Source of the DNA: Acidaminococcus sp.
GTDB lineage: Bacteria; Bacillota; Negativicutes; Acidaminococcales; Acidaminococcaceae
Reading direction: 5' to 3'
Assembly: GCA_019416065.1 (NCBI GenBank)
Contig: DXYB01000005.1
Span: 10,830 to 74,829, forward strand
Length of the DNA stretch: 64,000 nucleotides
Both the position numbers and the translations under genes were made by a program. The notes beneath the pieces were generated by a model. It had not been told where the DNA came from and made no database searches. It was given only the letters and a program-made list of their open reading frames with translations. This document shows positions 1 through 10,237 of the stretch, one piece after another; the first letter of the stretch is position 1, and the number at the start of each line of letters is the position of its first letter.

Positions 1-3000
1 CATGCTGTTCTGGAAAGTCTCGTTGTTGATAAGGCGGTTGACATCGAGTGCTACCTCACGGAAAGCAATATAGTACATTTGCTCCCCGCCCTTGCGTGCA
101 ATGGTATCAAAGCTAAGCAATAAAGGTCGTCCCGTTACCCTGTCCCTTCTGGACTTGGTAAAGCCTAGCCCCTGCGCTTTTCGCAAGGCCCCAGGGCTCA
201 TAGAGTTTAACCGGTCCTGCTGCTCAATCTCGTTCACCTGTGCCGATTGTTCAGCGTCGTAGGCAATGGGGTAGTATCCCCCTTGTAGGTGATACACTTC
301 CCCGTTTTTCCCCTTTACATCAAAGGCCCGTGTTGCTACCTTGCCTAGAGGAATGCCCGTTGTCCGTTCCTTCACTCCGGACGCTTCATCAAAGTGCGTG
401 CCCATTAAGTCCCAAACTCCGGTAATCGTTCCCCAGTCCCTTTTATCCAGTTCTTGCAGCACGTCATTTAAGGCTACTTCCACAGCGTTTTCCCGTTGCG
501 TCAGCGTCTGGAACTGCATGTCACCGCCTATATTCTCGTTGTCAAGAATACGGCTGTAGCCAGACTCTGTACCCATGTTGAGCGCTAGACACATAATTTC
601 CTCTTTGGTCAGTATCCTCTCCCCGAAACGGTAAACCCGTTTGTTTCGCATGTCGTCCAGTTCTTTGCCGCTGTACACCTTAAAGATATCCTGCAGCCGC
701 TTGTAGAAGTTGGCCCGCATGTCGATTTCTTTATTAGTAGCTCTCATTACCGGGTCATACAGCGTATGCATAGCAAGCCCCGTCCGATTCTGCCCGGTCG
801 GCCCTTCGTATCCGTCCATTCTCTGAAAGATAGTAAGCGGGGAGAAAAGGCTCTTTGCAAAGTCGCCCATGAACTCTTTGGCTCTGTGGAAGTTACGCCC
901 TATCTTATCCAGCACCTCGTTGTTGTCAATGCGGTATTCCGTAGTTTCCGTGCCGTTATGCTCCAGGAGGTTTTCTGCAAGGGCCTGGGCAGTTTCAGAA
1001 ACGCGCATAGTCTTATTCTGTTCGTCCTTGATAGAGAAAAGGTTATCCCTTTCCCGGCTCATTTTATACAAGGCTCCCATGTAGTCCCGTACAAGCTGCC
1101 AGCTATCAGGCGACAGTTTCTCCATACCAAAACGTTCCTCTTTCGCTCCCAGCCGTTCCAGCCAGTCCGGCACAACGTAGGCGTCCCCTTCCATGTCTTT
1201 TGGCTGCCCTATCAATTCGCCAAACACTTGCTGCAGCGTTCCCGGTTCCGTAGGCATAACCCCGTCACTACGGGTAAGCCCCAGCACATAGGCAAGGTGC
1301 TGATACCAGTATCTTTCCCGTGCCGGCATACGTGGATTACCCCTTTGCAAGGAACGAATATGTCTTTGTATCTGCTCGGTCTCTTTTGCAATCTGTTTCT
1401 GTATCTTGCCTGCTTCTGTCACCATAGCCGCATAAAGCAGTTGGTCCCGCTTGACGTTAGCCGCCTCGTCCCACTTGCCTTGGCTCATCAGCTTATATAC
1501 TTCTTGCTGCTTCTGCCCCAGCTTTTTGGCCCACAAAGCCACGTTCGTAGCCTGGTTCATTGGCAGCTTAGAAAGCACGCTGCGGGCAAAGTCCCGGCGT
1601 TCGTGTACGGTTCCCAAGATTTCATCACGGACAATACGGATTCCTTGCCGCATTCCTTCCATTTTGGCCTGGGTATCGTTGACAGCCTTGTTGCGGGCTT
1701 CTTCCTGCATAGTCAGTTTTTCGCCAATTTGGCGCTGTCTTTCCGCCTCTGCCATTGCGTCAGCTTCTTCTTTGCTCTTTTTCGTTTCTTGTTTGACGGC
1801 GTCTTTCCACTCCTTTTCAGTTTCTTCTGCAACAAAGCGGCGGGCATAATCTGCCAGTGCTCGATACTCCAGAGCATGCAGCATTTCCTGATACTCTGAA
1901 TCACGAATAGCCGTCTGTGCTTCTTTTTCTAGTTGCTCCCGGTCTACTGGGTTTTGCTCCAGTTCTTCCCGGAACGCTTTAAGGCGTGTTTCCAGTTCTG
2001 CTTCTGGGCTGCCACCCCGTTTCTCCACCTCTGCCCTGTATTCTTCCGGCGTATAGCCCATGTCAGCCAGGTGGGATAGGTCGCCGTTTAGCTCCTGCGA
2101 AATCTGGTAAGCATACCACAGAGTATCGTTATCCAGTTCTTCAATCAGACGCCCCCGCTCCGCTTCTACTTTCCTGTCAATATCCTTAACGGTCAAATCT
2201 TCCATGACCTTTTTCATGACCTTAGCTTCCGCGTCCTCACGGATTCGGTCAACCAGCCTGTTCCACGTTTTCACGTTGTCCTGTCCCAGGATGCGAGTAC
2301 CATTGCCACGGCGGAAATCATCCACCATTTGGTCTTTCATGGCAAGGTCTATTTCATCCTGCGTGGCAATCATCCGGTCCATAACCCGTCTTACTTCATC
2401 GGTCATTTGGTACCCGGCCTTGCCAAACCCTAATTGCCTCAGGTCACGGTAAATATTAGTCAGCCAGTTCTTGAACCGTGCAAAAATGCTGCGTAGCTGT
2501 GGGGCTGGTGCTTTTCCCTCTCTCAGGTAGGCTTCAAAGCTGCGGGCAAACCGTTCGTGCATTTCATTAGTGATTTTGTCCCAGGCCTTTTTATTGCCAA
2601 ACCACTTCTGCACGTTCATGAAATCTTTCTTGAACTGCTCAGAGGCGTTTTCATTCTGGGCCAGTTGCTGCATATTGGCCAGGTACCAGTGGGCCGTTTC
2701 GTGCATGAAGGTTGATTGGTCTGCTGCTTCAAACAAGGAAATAATACTCTTCTGGCCGGTTGTTACCGTCTGGCCCTGGATAGTGGCCTGTTCCTGGTTG
2801 TAGCGATTGATAATGGAAATGGCCTTGTCATCAAAGACAACATAGCACTGGCCGTCTCTCTGGCCCATATAAGTAATGCCTTTAATGCCATACTTGTTTA
2901 GCCATTGGGAAGCGGCCTGTGCACCGCCATGGCCGTTTTCATCTCTAAAGATCCGATCCAGCGTATCATATATACGTTCCCCACGGCTATCAGTTTTTTG

Positions 3001-3570
3001 CAGCAGTTCCGGAATATCGGATTGTAAATCGGCAATGCGTTTTTTTGTCAATTCCTGTTCAGTAATATTCGCGAGCTCTCGAATGAAAGCCGCCTGCTTA
3101 TCTTCCGGCAGTCCTTCAATAGCTTTTACCAAATTCATTTGAACGGTTTTCGTCTGACTGGCAAAATACTTTTGCTCATCCAAAAGGTCTTTGTTATCTG
3201 GAATGTCAACTTCGTATAAGCGCCCGCCCCAAAAAGCCTGTATGTTTTCTCCGTTTTCAATCATATCAGCAGCTTCTAGAAAAGCCTGATTCTGCTTTTT
3301 AACAGTTTCGTTTTTACTGTTGGCCCTGCGTGCAGCTCCCTCACGTAGTGTTCTTGCTGCCACTTCTCTCTGGGCACGATCATTAAGGAGCTGGGTTAAG
3401 GCATATTCAAGGGGTGTCCCCTCTTTTACCGTTTCTCCCTTTACGGCAAAAGTTCCGTCCTCGTTTTGGGTATAATGCTTTCCATTAAGTTCTACATAAT
3501 TGCCTTTGTAGCCGAACACTTCTTTGTAGTTTCCGGACAGATTTCTATCCTTAGCAAAGTACAATCCCAT
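1..3570 (-). pseudogene. Polyvalent phage protein, downstream part (open at left edge)
   Basis: I read every codon of this minus-strand frame from 3570 to 1 and found no stop, so it runs off the window. It is the out-of-frame continuation of the gene starting at 7229. The first residues, GLYFAKDRN, complete the GWGLYFA motif typical of the ADP-ribosyltransferase-like (ART) domain of phage polyvalent proteins. That domain appears to end near YVVFDDKA at about 2821-2850. A zincin-like motif HETAH lies at 2689-2703 in the context FMHETAHWYL. The remainder is rich in Lys, Glu and Gln, with long charged helices (for example 1400-2300) typical of virion-associated proteins. An ATG at 3568-3570 could restart translation, but no good ribosome binding site is visible. 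With the upstream part the full protein would exceed 2,400 residues. The domain names follow families known from polyvalent proteins; catalytic activity is inferred. Confidence 0.75.
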
Positions 3571-6500
3571 CCATGTATCTGGTTCCCTTCCCCACTGCCC
3601 ATGGCGCCAAGGTCAAAATGGTCAAATTCGTAGGGGGAACCGTGATAGGCGGTTTGATAGTATCCTGGATTTTCAGATTTCATCTTGCCAAGATCGGTTT
3701 CATTTGGTATACTGGCATCAAAGAAATCACTCGTGTGGTATGTTCCATAAGGCAATTGGAGCCGGTTGGACGCATACCAGCGAGTGATTTTTTGTTCATC
3801 GGCATAATAGAGAGTGTCGTTTCCATTTAGAAAAGATTGCTTATTTCCCTGAAAAAGATTTTGATACCAAGCAGTTCTAACTATATCGCTGTTCTTTTCT
3901 GTTTTTGAATATGCACTTGTAATAATATTAACATCGTAATGGTCTGGGGTTTCTCCATTAAGCTCCAACGGAAGAACAATATTCCCGCCGTTTGTGCCTC
4001 TCAAGTCTAGGATGACAACAATCCGTCCAGGATGAGTTCTCGACGGTGCTATTGCAAGAGGGTCTGCAAATGCCCCCGGAATCTGCTTTATCACACTCTC
4101 GTTAATTTCTGGGTGCTTCTTCATGAGCTTCCGCAATTTCCCTGCAGAAATTTTTACGGGTAATATTTCTGCGCCAGTATAGCTCATAACAAGTGGAGTT
4201 GTCATTACCTCCAGGTAATCAGAATCGGCCTTCTGGTTGAGTTCATTAACAGTACCGCTCCATGCCGCAGTATCATTTTTTAACTTTTCTTCTGCCGTTC
4301 TTATGCTTTCTTGACTCAGCCCGCTTCTTACCGCTTTCGTCTGCGGTACATCGGTTCGCAAGGTCATCATATTGGCCACGTCTTCTGCCGTGGTCTTTTT
4401 CCCTTGCTTCGTCCACTCATCTGCCAGCCGTTCGCACATACGGGCAAATAACACCCCGTCGTAGCGGGCGGCTTTTCTTACTTTGGCGTTAGACGATTGG
4501 GAAAGGTTTTCAGCAGTAGCACGGTAAACGTTGTAGGTCTCAGGTTTCATGCCACGGGTAATGGTAGTTTCTACTCCGTCAATCTTTTGAAAGCGGTCTT
4601 TCATCGCGTTTAGGGTAGCAACGGTGTTCATTAAGCCGTCCAGCTTTTCCTTGTTGGCTGCCATTTCGCCCCTAATAGATTCGGCTGCTTCCGTGTCTCC
4701 GTTCTGCATAGCAAGGTCTAGCGCAGCTCCAATGGATTTCTGACTACCCGTAACTTGCCCGGTCAAAATGTCATAGGCATACTGCTTTTTAGCACTTACA
4801 GTAGGCGTGACCTGTCCAAAATAGTTAGTCCAAAAAGAATGTCGACGTGGCGCATGGTCTTTTGTTAATACCGTTTCCTGGAGTATAGAATTCCTATCTC
4901 TTCTTGCCGTGTATTCAGATAAGCCCTCTTTGCTTTCTTTTTCCTCTTCTTCCCACACGGGGCGCAAGATAGAATCCAGTTCGTTTTCTGCATTGCGGAT
5001 AGCCTGACGTAGCCCCTCCTGCGGGTTCCCTGGATTGGAAGATAGGATATCCGTTGCTAGTCTCTGCTCTTCCTCGTCCTGGAAATTAGCCTTGACAATG
5101 GACGGTATGATTTCCTGCTGCTCCTTTTCGTCCTGCGCTGCCAGCGCTTCTACATTCGCCTTCATCCGTTCCAGCGTAGATTTCACCCGTGCAGGGGAAT
5201 TTAGGTCAGGCGCTGACGTGGTCATGTTAAAGACTTTTTCCGCTGCTTTATCGTCCATAGCTCCCGGTGCCGTTACCTGGTTATATACCTCTACAGGAAC
5301 TTCCAAATCCCCCTTGCTTTCTGCTACCTTCTGGGCTTCTTCTTGACTGTATCCGGACTCCTTAGCAAGCTGATTAAAGACTTCCTGACCATTTTCTTCT
5401 TGCAGCAGCATTTCCGTATCTACATACACGTTAGGCATACCGGCTTCTTGCATGGTTACTTTTACTGTCTTTTTGTACAGCTCCGGGTCTTTCTTAAAGA
5501 GCTTGCTTTCCTTCTGGTTCTCTCTCAGGTCCTTTAGCGTCTGAACGGTAAAGAAATTATCTACCCGTTCTTGCTCCGCTTCCCCTTCGATTTGTGCAAT
5601 TCGGGCCAATTTACGTACCGCATTGATGTTGGACAAAGCGTCACCGCCAATGACCATACCCGCCACAGACGGTACAGCTTCTGCCATAGCGTCCTTAGCG
5701 TTCTGCAGCATTTGTGTAACAGGAATTGTTTCCTCCTGGTTATCCGGACGTTCTACCCCCACCATATAGTTATGCATAAGGTCAGACGTTAAGGACTGCA
5801 GGGCTTCTTCCTGCACTTCCTCTTTCATCCGCGGCGCCCACGTTTTGGCGGACTGGGCTAAATAACCGCTTAGCCCACCCTTAATTGCTTCGGCATTGCC
5901 CTTGTTTCTCGCTACAATGTCCTGAATTGCAGCACGGCCACTACCGCCCAACGCTTTCATAATCTCATCGTAGTTCCAGAACTCGATACCCGTTTCAATC
6001 CCGGTTTCAATGGCAGCCCTTACCCGCGCTTCATTCGGCGTGTACAGCGGCCCTCCGTCCTTATCCTTGTAGGCGGAATACTCAATATACTTTTCCCCTA
6101 CTTGCCGGGTAAACATGCCAACCATGGAGCCATATTTAAAGCCTAGGGCACCAACCTGTTTAGCAGCCGCAGTGTTACCACCCGTAACCGTGTAAGCCCC
6201 TACAGCCCCCAAACCGCCGATAATGCCGCCGGTAAAGAAGTCCTGCCCCATGCCGCCGACTTGTTCGCCAGTTCTTACAAGGACGTTGCTAAGCGGGCTT
6301 TCCCAGAACTGTGGAATTCTCTTTCGCAGCTCCTCATACTGCCTTCCTAGTGCTTGATACCGCTTAATTGCCTCCTCGGGCAGATAGTCAGACTTATATT
6401 TACCGTTTGCCCCGTAAAACGCCTGGTTAGCAATGTCGCTCCGTTCTGCACTAATGGCCCACAAGTCTTTTGCTAGCAGCAGATTTGCGCCCAGTCCCTG

Positions 6501-7229
6501 TACTGCCTGTACATCCGTTGCATTTAAAAGGGCAATCTTAAATTCTGTAGGCGTGGCATTCTTTAGCACCGGGTAATGCTCATTTAGGTAATTGCCAAAC
6601 TCTACCGGGTCGGACCGGTCTATCCCTGGTGCTACCCGACTATCTGTTTCAAACCACGCCATCATCTGGCTGGCCTTAATAAATTCTTCCCGGTCATTCA
6701 AAAACACGTCTGCCGGCTGGTGGAAAAAGCGGCTTAGTTTCTGCGCCTGTACCAGATTATCTTCGCCACCGTAGTTAAATTTCCAGTTGTTGTAAATATC
6801 CGTGCTGCGCAAGGCAGGCCCTAGCGTTTCGTCGTAGAACTTGAGCCCCGCCTCTATCTGGGCTTGCTGCGCTTCCTCTACGCTGTTATCATTATTTTGC
6901 CCGTCAAAGGCAGAGATAAGCGCATTGCCAATACCACGAAACGCCGCAACATAGGGAGCCTGTGCTCTTTCGCTATCCCCTGGGCCTTGATTTGCAGGCG
7001 TAGAATACATAATTTCGCTACCCTCAGGGACAGCACCCCAAAAAATGTTGGTATGGGTAGGCATGTCTGTATCCGTACCCCCGGCATTTGCCTGTATCGC
7101 TTCCTGCGTTACAGGGTGATTTTTAATATACTCCGGGTTAACTTTACTCCCTAGCAGGGCTTCCCCGTTTCGAGAGTCGTTAAACGCCTTTTCAATTACA
7201 TCAGGCGTTATATTATAGGTCTTTGGCAT
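3492..7229 (-). pseudogene. Polyvalent phage protein, N-terminal part, frameshifted near 3567
   Basis: Start ATG at 7229. It encodes 1,245 residues, but the last 25 or so, after residue 1220, are out-of-frame sequence created by a one-base loss. Residues about 320-400 contain a Gly/Ala-rich hydrophobic stretch (GGIIGGLGAVGAYTVTGG) like those of ejected internal virion proteins. Residues about 1012-1165 resemble the MuF C-terminal/barnase-EndoU-RelE-like nuclease domains found in phage head proteins (LPVKISAGKL, ADPLAIAP, RIVVILDLRG, RLQLP). From residue 1194 an ART-like domain begins with YHGSPYEFDHFDLGAMGSGE and is cut by the frameshift. It sits 13 bp downstream of the gene at 7243-8178, in the same orientation, as in a virion gene block. 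The product would be an injected or head-internal multidomain effector; that role is inference. Confidence 0.7.
3566..3568 (-). other. Frameshift site: GGG run one base short
   Basis: On the minus strand the sequence reads GGATGGGATTGTAC. Adding one G to the GGG run gives Gly-Trp-Gly-Leu-Tyr-Phe-Ala, the conserved ART-like motif, and joins two long open frames without any other change. It is either a real inactivating indel in the prophage or a homopolymer sequencing error. Both frames remain fully open on their own sides, which suggests the change is recent or artificial. Confidence 0.8.
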
Positions 7230-7242
7230 TCGTACACCCCCA

Positions 7243-8178
7243 TTAGTCTATCTGTGTTGCCCCGTATTCATTAACAACCGTTTCAGGTGTAAGCTGCCAT
7301 GCGTCGTTAACTCCTTCACTGTAGGCCACCCCGTTTTGCTGGTCCCAATAGTAAATTCCGTTTTCCCCAGCCATTCGATAGCGCGGAATGGCGTACCTGT
7401 GCCCGCTTGCTTCAAACTCATAAGTTTCTAGGCCCGTCATGAGTTCGTCCCAGGCTTCTTTCCTCGTAAGCGTCTTGCCCTGTGCCTTGCGTTCTGCCGC
7501 AAGCCTTATCACGCTATGCATGCACTTTAAGAACGTGTTTTGGTTGCCCAGTTCTTGAGACTCCCATTGTCCCTTTAGGCTTTCTACGTTAAGCCCGCTT
7601 GTTACAATGGCATTGTTAAAGTCGTAGTACCGGTTATACAAGCTCTTTGTCTGTGGGTTTTCGTCGCTAATCCCCATACTTAACAAAGCATTCCGCATTT
7701 GCGCCTGGTTGACACTGCCGTCTTTTATCATCTCGTAAATCTTAGCGTCCATTTGTTCCGTGGTCATGCCACCAACACCACCCTTGCCGCCTTTTGCTCC
7801 GACACCCCGTATTCCAGCAACAGAAGCCGCCGCACTGGCACCACTAGGAACATATCCGATAAGGTCCGAAAGGTTAAGCCCGCCCTGCCCTACAAAGTTT
7901 CTGGCAAGGTTCATATGGACTGTGTCGTCATAGTTGCCGTTTGCGATAAGTTCGGCCCTTGCGTCAAGGTAGTTTTCCAGTGCTTCTCTCTTTGCTTTCC
8001 GGTCTATCCCGTCAAGAATAGAAATCTCCCGCTGTATAGCTCCTCTTAGTTGTGCAGTTTCAGCAGGTGACGCTTTCCGTTTTCTACCCGGCCCGATTCC
8101 TTTCCCGGTCAGCTCCGACGTAGCAATAACCCCCGCAACACTTACGCCACCGCCGAAATACTCTATAGCACTTTGCAC
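7243..8178 (-). CDS. Phage protein, 5'-truncated, glycine-rich centre
   Basis: 311 residues from a GTG at 8178. I do not recognise a family. The chain has a Gly/Ala-rich middle (residues about 108-137, with SGASAAASVAG and GGKGGVGG) and mixed helices elsewhere. It precedes the polyvalent protein gene by 13 bp in the same orientation, so it is probably another internal virion or ejection protein. The frame stays open upstream of the GTG to about 8274, reading GEGGQAYIKNFPDV just before it, and no ribosome binding site precedes the GTG. The native start therefore seems to have been lost where the integrase fragment joins, around 8180-8220. A genuine phage origin is likely from context; the function is unknown. 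Confidence 0.6.
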   Translation of the reverse strand: MQSAIEYFGGGVSVAGVIATSELTGKGIGPGRKRKASPAETAQLRGAIQREISILDGIDRKAKREALENYLDARAELIANGNYDDTVHMNLARNFVGQGGLNLSDLIGYVPSGASAAASVAGIRGVGAKGGKGGVGGMTTEQMDAKIYEMIKDGSVNQAQMRNALLSMGISDENPQTKSLYNRYYDFNNAIVTSGLNVESLKGQWESQELGNQNTFLKCMHSVIRLAAERKAQGKTLTRKEAWDELMTGLETYEFEASGHRYAIPRYRMAGENGIYYWDQQNGVAYSEGVNDAWQLTPETVVNEYGATQID

Positions 8179-8198
8179 ATCCGGGAAATTCTTTATAT

Positions 8199-8567
8199 AT
8201 GCCTGTCCGCCTTCACCAGCTCCAGGACAGAATGAATTTTGGCAAGTACTGGTACCGGCCCAAAGAAACGGAAAAAGGATTTGTTTTCACGTCCCGCCTG
8301 GAGCCCGGGAAGCCCACCAGCCATTCCAATTGGCAGTACCGAATCAGGGCTATTCTGAAATTCTGTCCGGATCTGCCGCCGATTCACCCCCATTCTTTCC
8401 GGCACACCCACGCCAGCCTTTTGGCCGAGGCAGGTGTTCCCATGGATGAAATCGCCGACCGGCTGGGGCACGCCGGGAATGGGACCACCCGGAAGATTTA
8501 CCTGCATGTCACCAGCCGCCGCCGTAAAGATGCGGCCGAGAAATTCGCTATTTTCATGGGCGAATAA
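8199..8567 (+). pseudogene. Tyrosine integrase, C-terminal catalytic fragment
   Basis: About 122 residues carrying the C-terminal half of a tyrosine recombinase. It has the HxxR motif in HSFRHTHASLL, the LGH motif, and the nucleophile tyrosine in KIYLHVT. The N-terminal core-binding domain and the first catalytic arginine are absent. The frame begins abruptly beside the 5' end of the minus-strand phage gene, so the integrase was probably cut by a deletion that fused two phage segments tail to tail. Its 3' end lies 127 bp from the host MATE gene, the usual place for an integrase next to an attachment site, although I cannot identify the att core. It is unlikely to be an active recombinase. Confidence 0.8.
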
Positions 8568-8620
8568 ATTTTTTTGCCCGCTTCCGTGCAGCTTTTGTGC
8601 AGTTTTTGAAAAAGAAAAAG

Positions 8621-8656
8621 CCGGGAACCTCAGTATTTCTGATGCTTCCCGGTTTT
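8621..8656. terminator. Bidirectional intrinsic terminator
   Basis: Arms CCGGGAA and TTCCCGG enclose an inner TCAG/CTGA stem. TTTT follows on the plus strand, and a T-rich run follows on the minus strand (the AAAAAGAAAAAG complement). It ends the integrase fragment and could also serve the MATE gene from the other side. Confidence 0.75.
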
Positions 8657-8693
8657 AACGTTATTTGCTACATTTGTAATCTAAGCAAAATAT

Positions 8694-10079
8694 CTATTTT
8701 TGCAGGTGCAAAGCCCCCCGGATCACGTATTTGCGGCATTCCCTGTACACCAAAACCAGCACCAATAACGTCAGCGCCCAACTGAGAGGATAGCACAACA
8801 TAAGTGTCATGAAATCAGGACGCAATGCAAATACAGTGGATAACCAGATAATGCGCACGCCGCAAATGCCCACCATGACCACAAGTGCCGGTGGCAAAGA
8901 ATATCCATACCCCCGCAGTGCGCCTGACAAAATATCAATCATCCCATTGAGATACACCGTACCGGACACAATATAAAGTCGTACTACTGCAAAGGCAATA
9001 ACTTCCGGGTCACTGTTTATCAAAGCAAGTAGTTGATGGGAAAAAAACATCACTGGAGTCTCCACCACTAAAAGGAATGCGGCCTCTACAAAGAAAGCAA
9101 CTTTTGTAACTTCAAAACAGCGCCGCAAATTGCGGGCCCCATAGTTTTGCCCTACAAAGGTAGTGGTAGCCTGGCTAAATCCATTGACGAAACAATAAAT
9201 ATTAAATTCCAGCAAAATAGCAGCTGCTGAGGCAGCCATCGCCGATGTTCCCAGTCCGTTGATGGAGGATTGGATCAATACATTGGACAGGGCAAATACC
9301 ATGCCCTGCAGGCCTGCTGGCAGGCCAATATGAAGGATACGTTTCATCTCAAATGGATCCAAAGACATATGATGCCGTTCTAACCGAATCTGATCCGGTG
9401 TACGGCAAAGCAGGAATAAAAGCATCCCGGCGTTGACCGCAAAAGCAAACACGGTCCCCCATACTACCCCAGTAAGGTCCCAATGAAACACGCGCACGGA
9501 TAAATAGTCCAGGATTATATTCAAAAGATTGGCCACCACTAAGCTGTATAACGGAGTTTTCCCATCCCCGCAACTGCGAAAAATGGCAGCCTCAAAGTCA
9601 TATAAGGACAAAAAGGGCAGTCCCAGTAAAAATACCCGGATATAGGTAGAGGCCTGGTCATATACATCCGGAGGCACGTCCAGCATCTGAAGCATAGGGT
9701 AGGCAATTATTTGTCCGATAACCGCTAAAAGTAGGCCCATAGCAAGTGACATAAAAATGGCTGTCTGCACAGTTTTTTCTACTTTTTCAAATTGTCTTGC
9801 CCCAATATACTGGGCAATAACCACGTTTCCCCCCAGGCTCACCCCGATAAGCAGTGTGGTTAATAGACCAATAATGGGCATATTGTTACCTACAGCGGCC
9901 ATAGCACTTGTGCCAACAAAATGCCCCAGGAAGAAAATATCTGCCGTATTAAAAAGTTGCTCAAACAGCCCCATGAGCCCAATGGGCATGGCAAAGTAAA
10001 AGAGCTTATCCGCTATGGATCCATGAAGCATATCCATGGATTGCTTTTTCTTCTCCGTTGTCCGAATTTCTGTTTTCAT
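8694..10079 (-). CDS. MATE family multidrug/Na+ efflux protein
   Basis: 461 residues. I chose the ATG at 10079 over an upstream start because GAGG sits six to eight bases before it. The protein is a polytopic inner-membrane antiporter with roughly 12 hydrophobic segments in two repeats of six. Typical MATE features are visible: the early PIGLMGLFEQLFNTAD region (N-lobe, helix 1) and FVGQNYGARN (start of the second half). MATE proteins export cationic drugs or metabolites in exchange for Na+ or H+; the substrate cannot be told from sequence. It stands alone between the prophage edge and the pilus operon, so nothing nearby suggests a dedicated role. Confidence 0.9.
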   Translation of the reverse strand: MKTEIRTTEKKKQSMDMLHGSIADKLFYFAMPIGLMGLFEQLFNTADIFFLGHFVGTSAMAAVGNNMPIIGLLTTLLIGVSLGGNVVIAQYIGARQFEKVEKTVQTAIFMSLAMGLLLAVIGQIIAYPMLQMLDVPPDVYDQASTYIRVFLLGLPFLSLYDFEAAIFRSCGDGKTPLYSLVVANLLNIILDYLSVRVFHWDLTGVVWGTVFAFAVNAGMLLFLLCRTPDQIRLERHHMSLDPFEMKRILHIGLPAGLQGMVFALSNVLIQSSINGLGTSAMAASAAAILLEFNIYCFVNGFSQATTTFVGQNYGARNLRRCFEVTKVAFFVEAAFLLVVETPVMFFSHQLLALINSDPEVIAFAVVRLYIVSGTVYLNGMIDILSGALRGYGYSLPPALVVMVGICGVRIIWLSTVFALRPDFMTLMLCYPLSWALTLLVLVLVYRECRKYVIRGALHLQK

Positions 10080-10178
10080 GCTGACCTCAGTCCCGCCTAC
10101 TATATCATTGCCTGTCAAATTTATGACTTTCTACTTGCTACCATAGCGAAAATGCCGCCTTTTGTCAACAAAGAAAAA

Positions 10179-10223
10179 CCGACAACCTCCTATTACCGCC
10201 ATAGCAGAACAGAATGTTATCGG
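10179..10223. terminator. Possible terminator between pilus operon and MATE gene
   Basis: An imperfect inverted repeat, CCGACAAC and GTTATCGG, is flanked by A-run and T-run sequences. The loop is long (about 29 nt) and one pair is mismatched, so the call is weak. Its place just after the chagasin-like gene fits the end of that operon. Confidence 0.35.
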
Positions 10224-10237
10224 TTTCTTATTGCTAG

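Noticed and set aside
766..1899. Long plus-strand open frame of 377 codons
   Set aside because: It is a frame antiparallel to the polyvalent phage gene, whose minus-strand frame is open without a stop from 3570 to 1 and carries recognisable motifs. The plus frame has no motif.
8193..8507. Minus-strand frame opposite the integrase fragment
   Set aside because: The plus strand carries the HxxR and tyrosine motifs of an integrase; the opposite frame has no recognisable feature.
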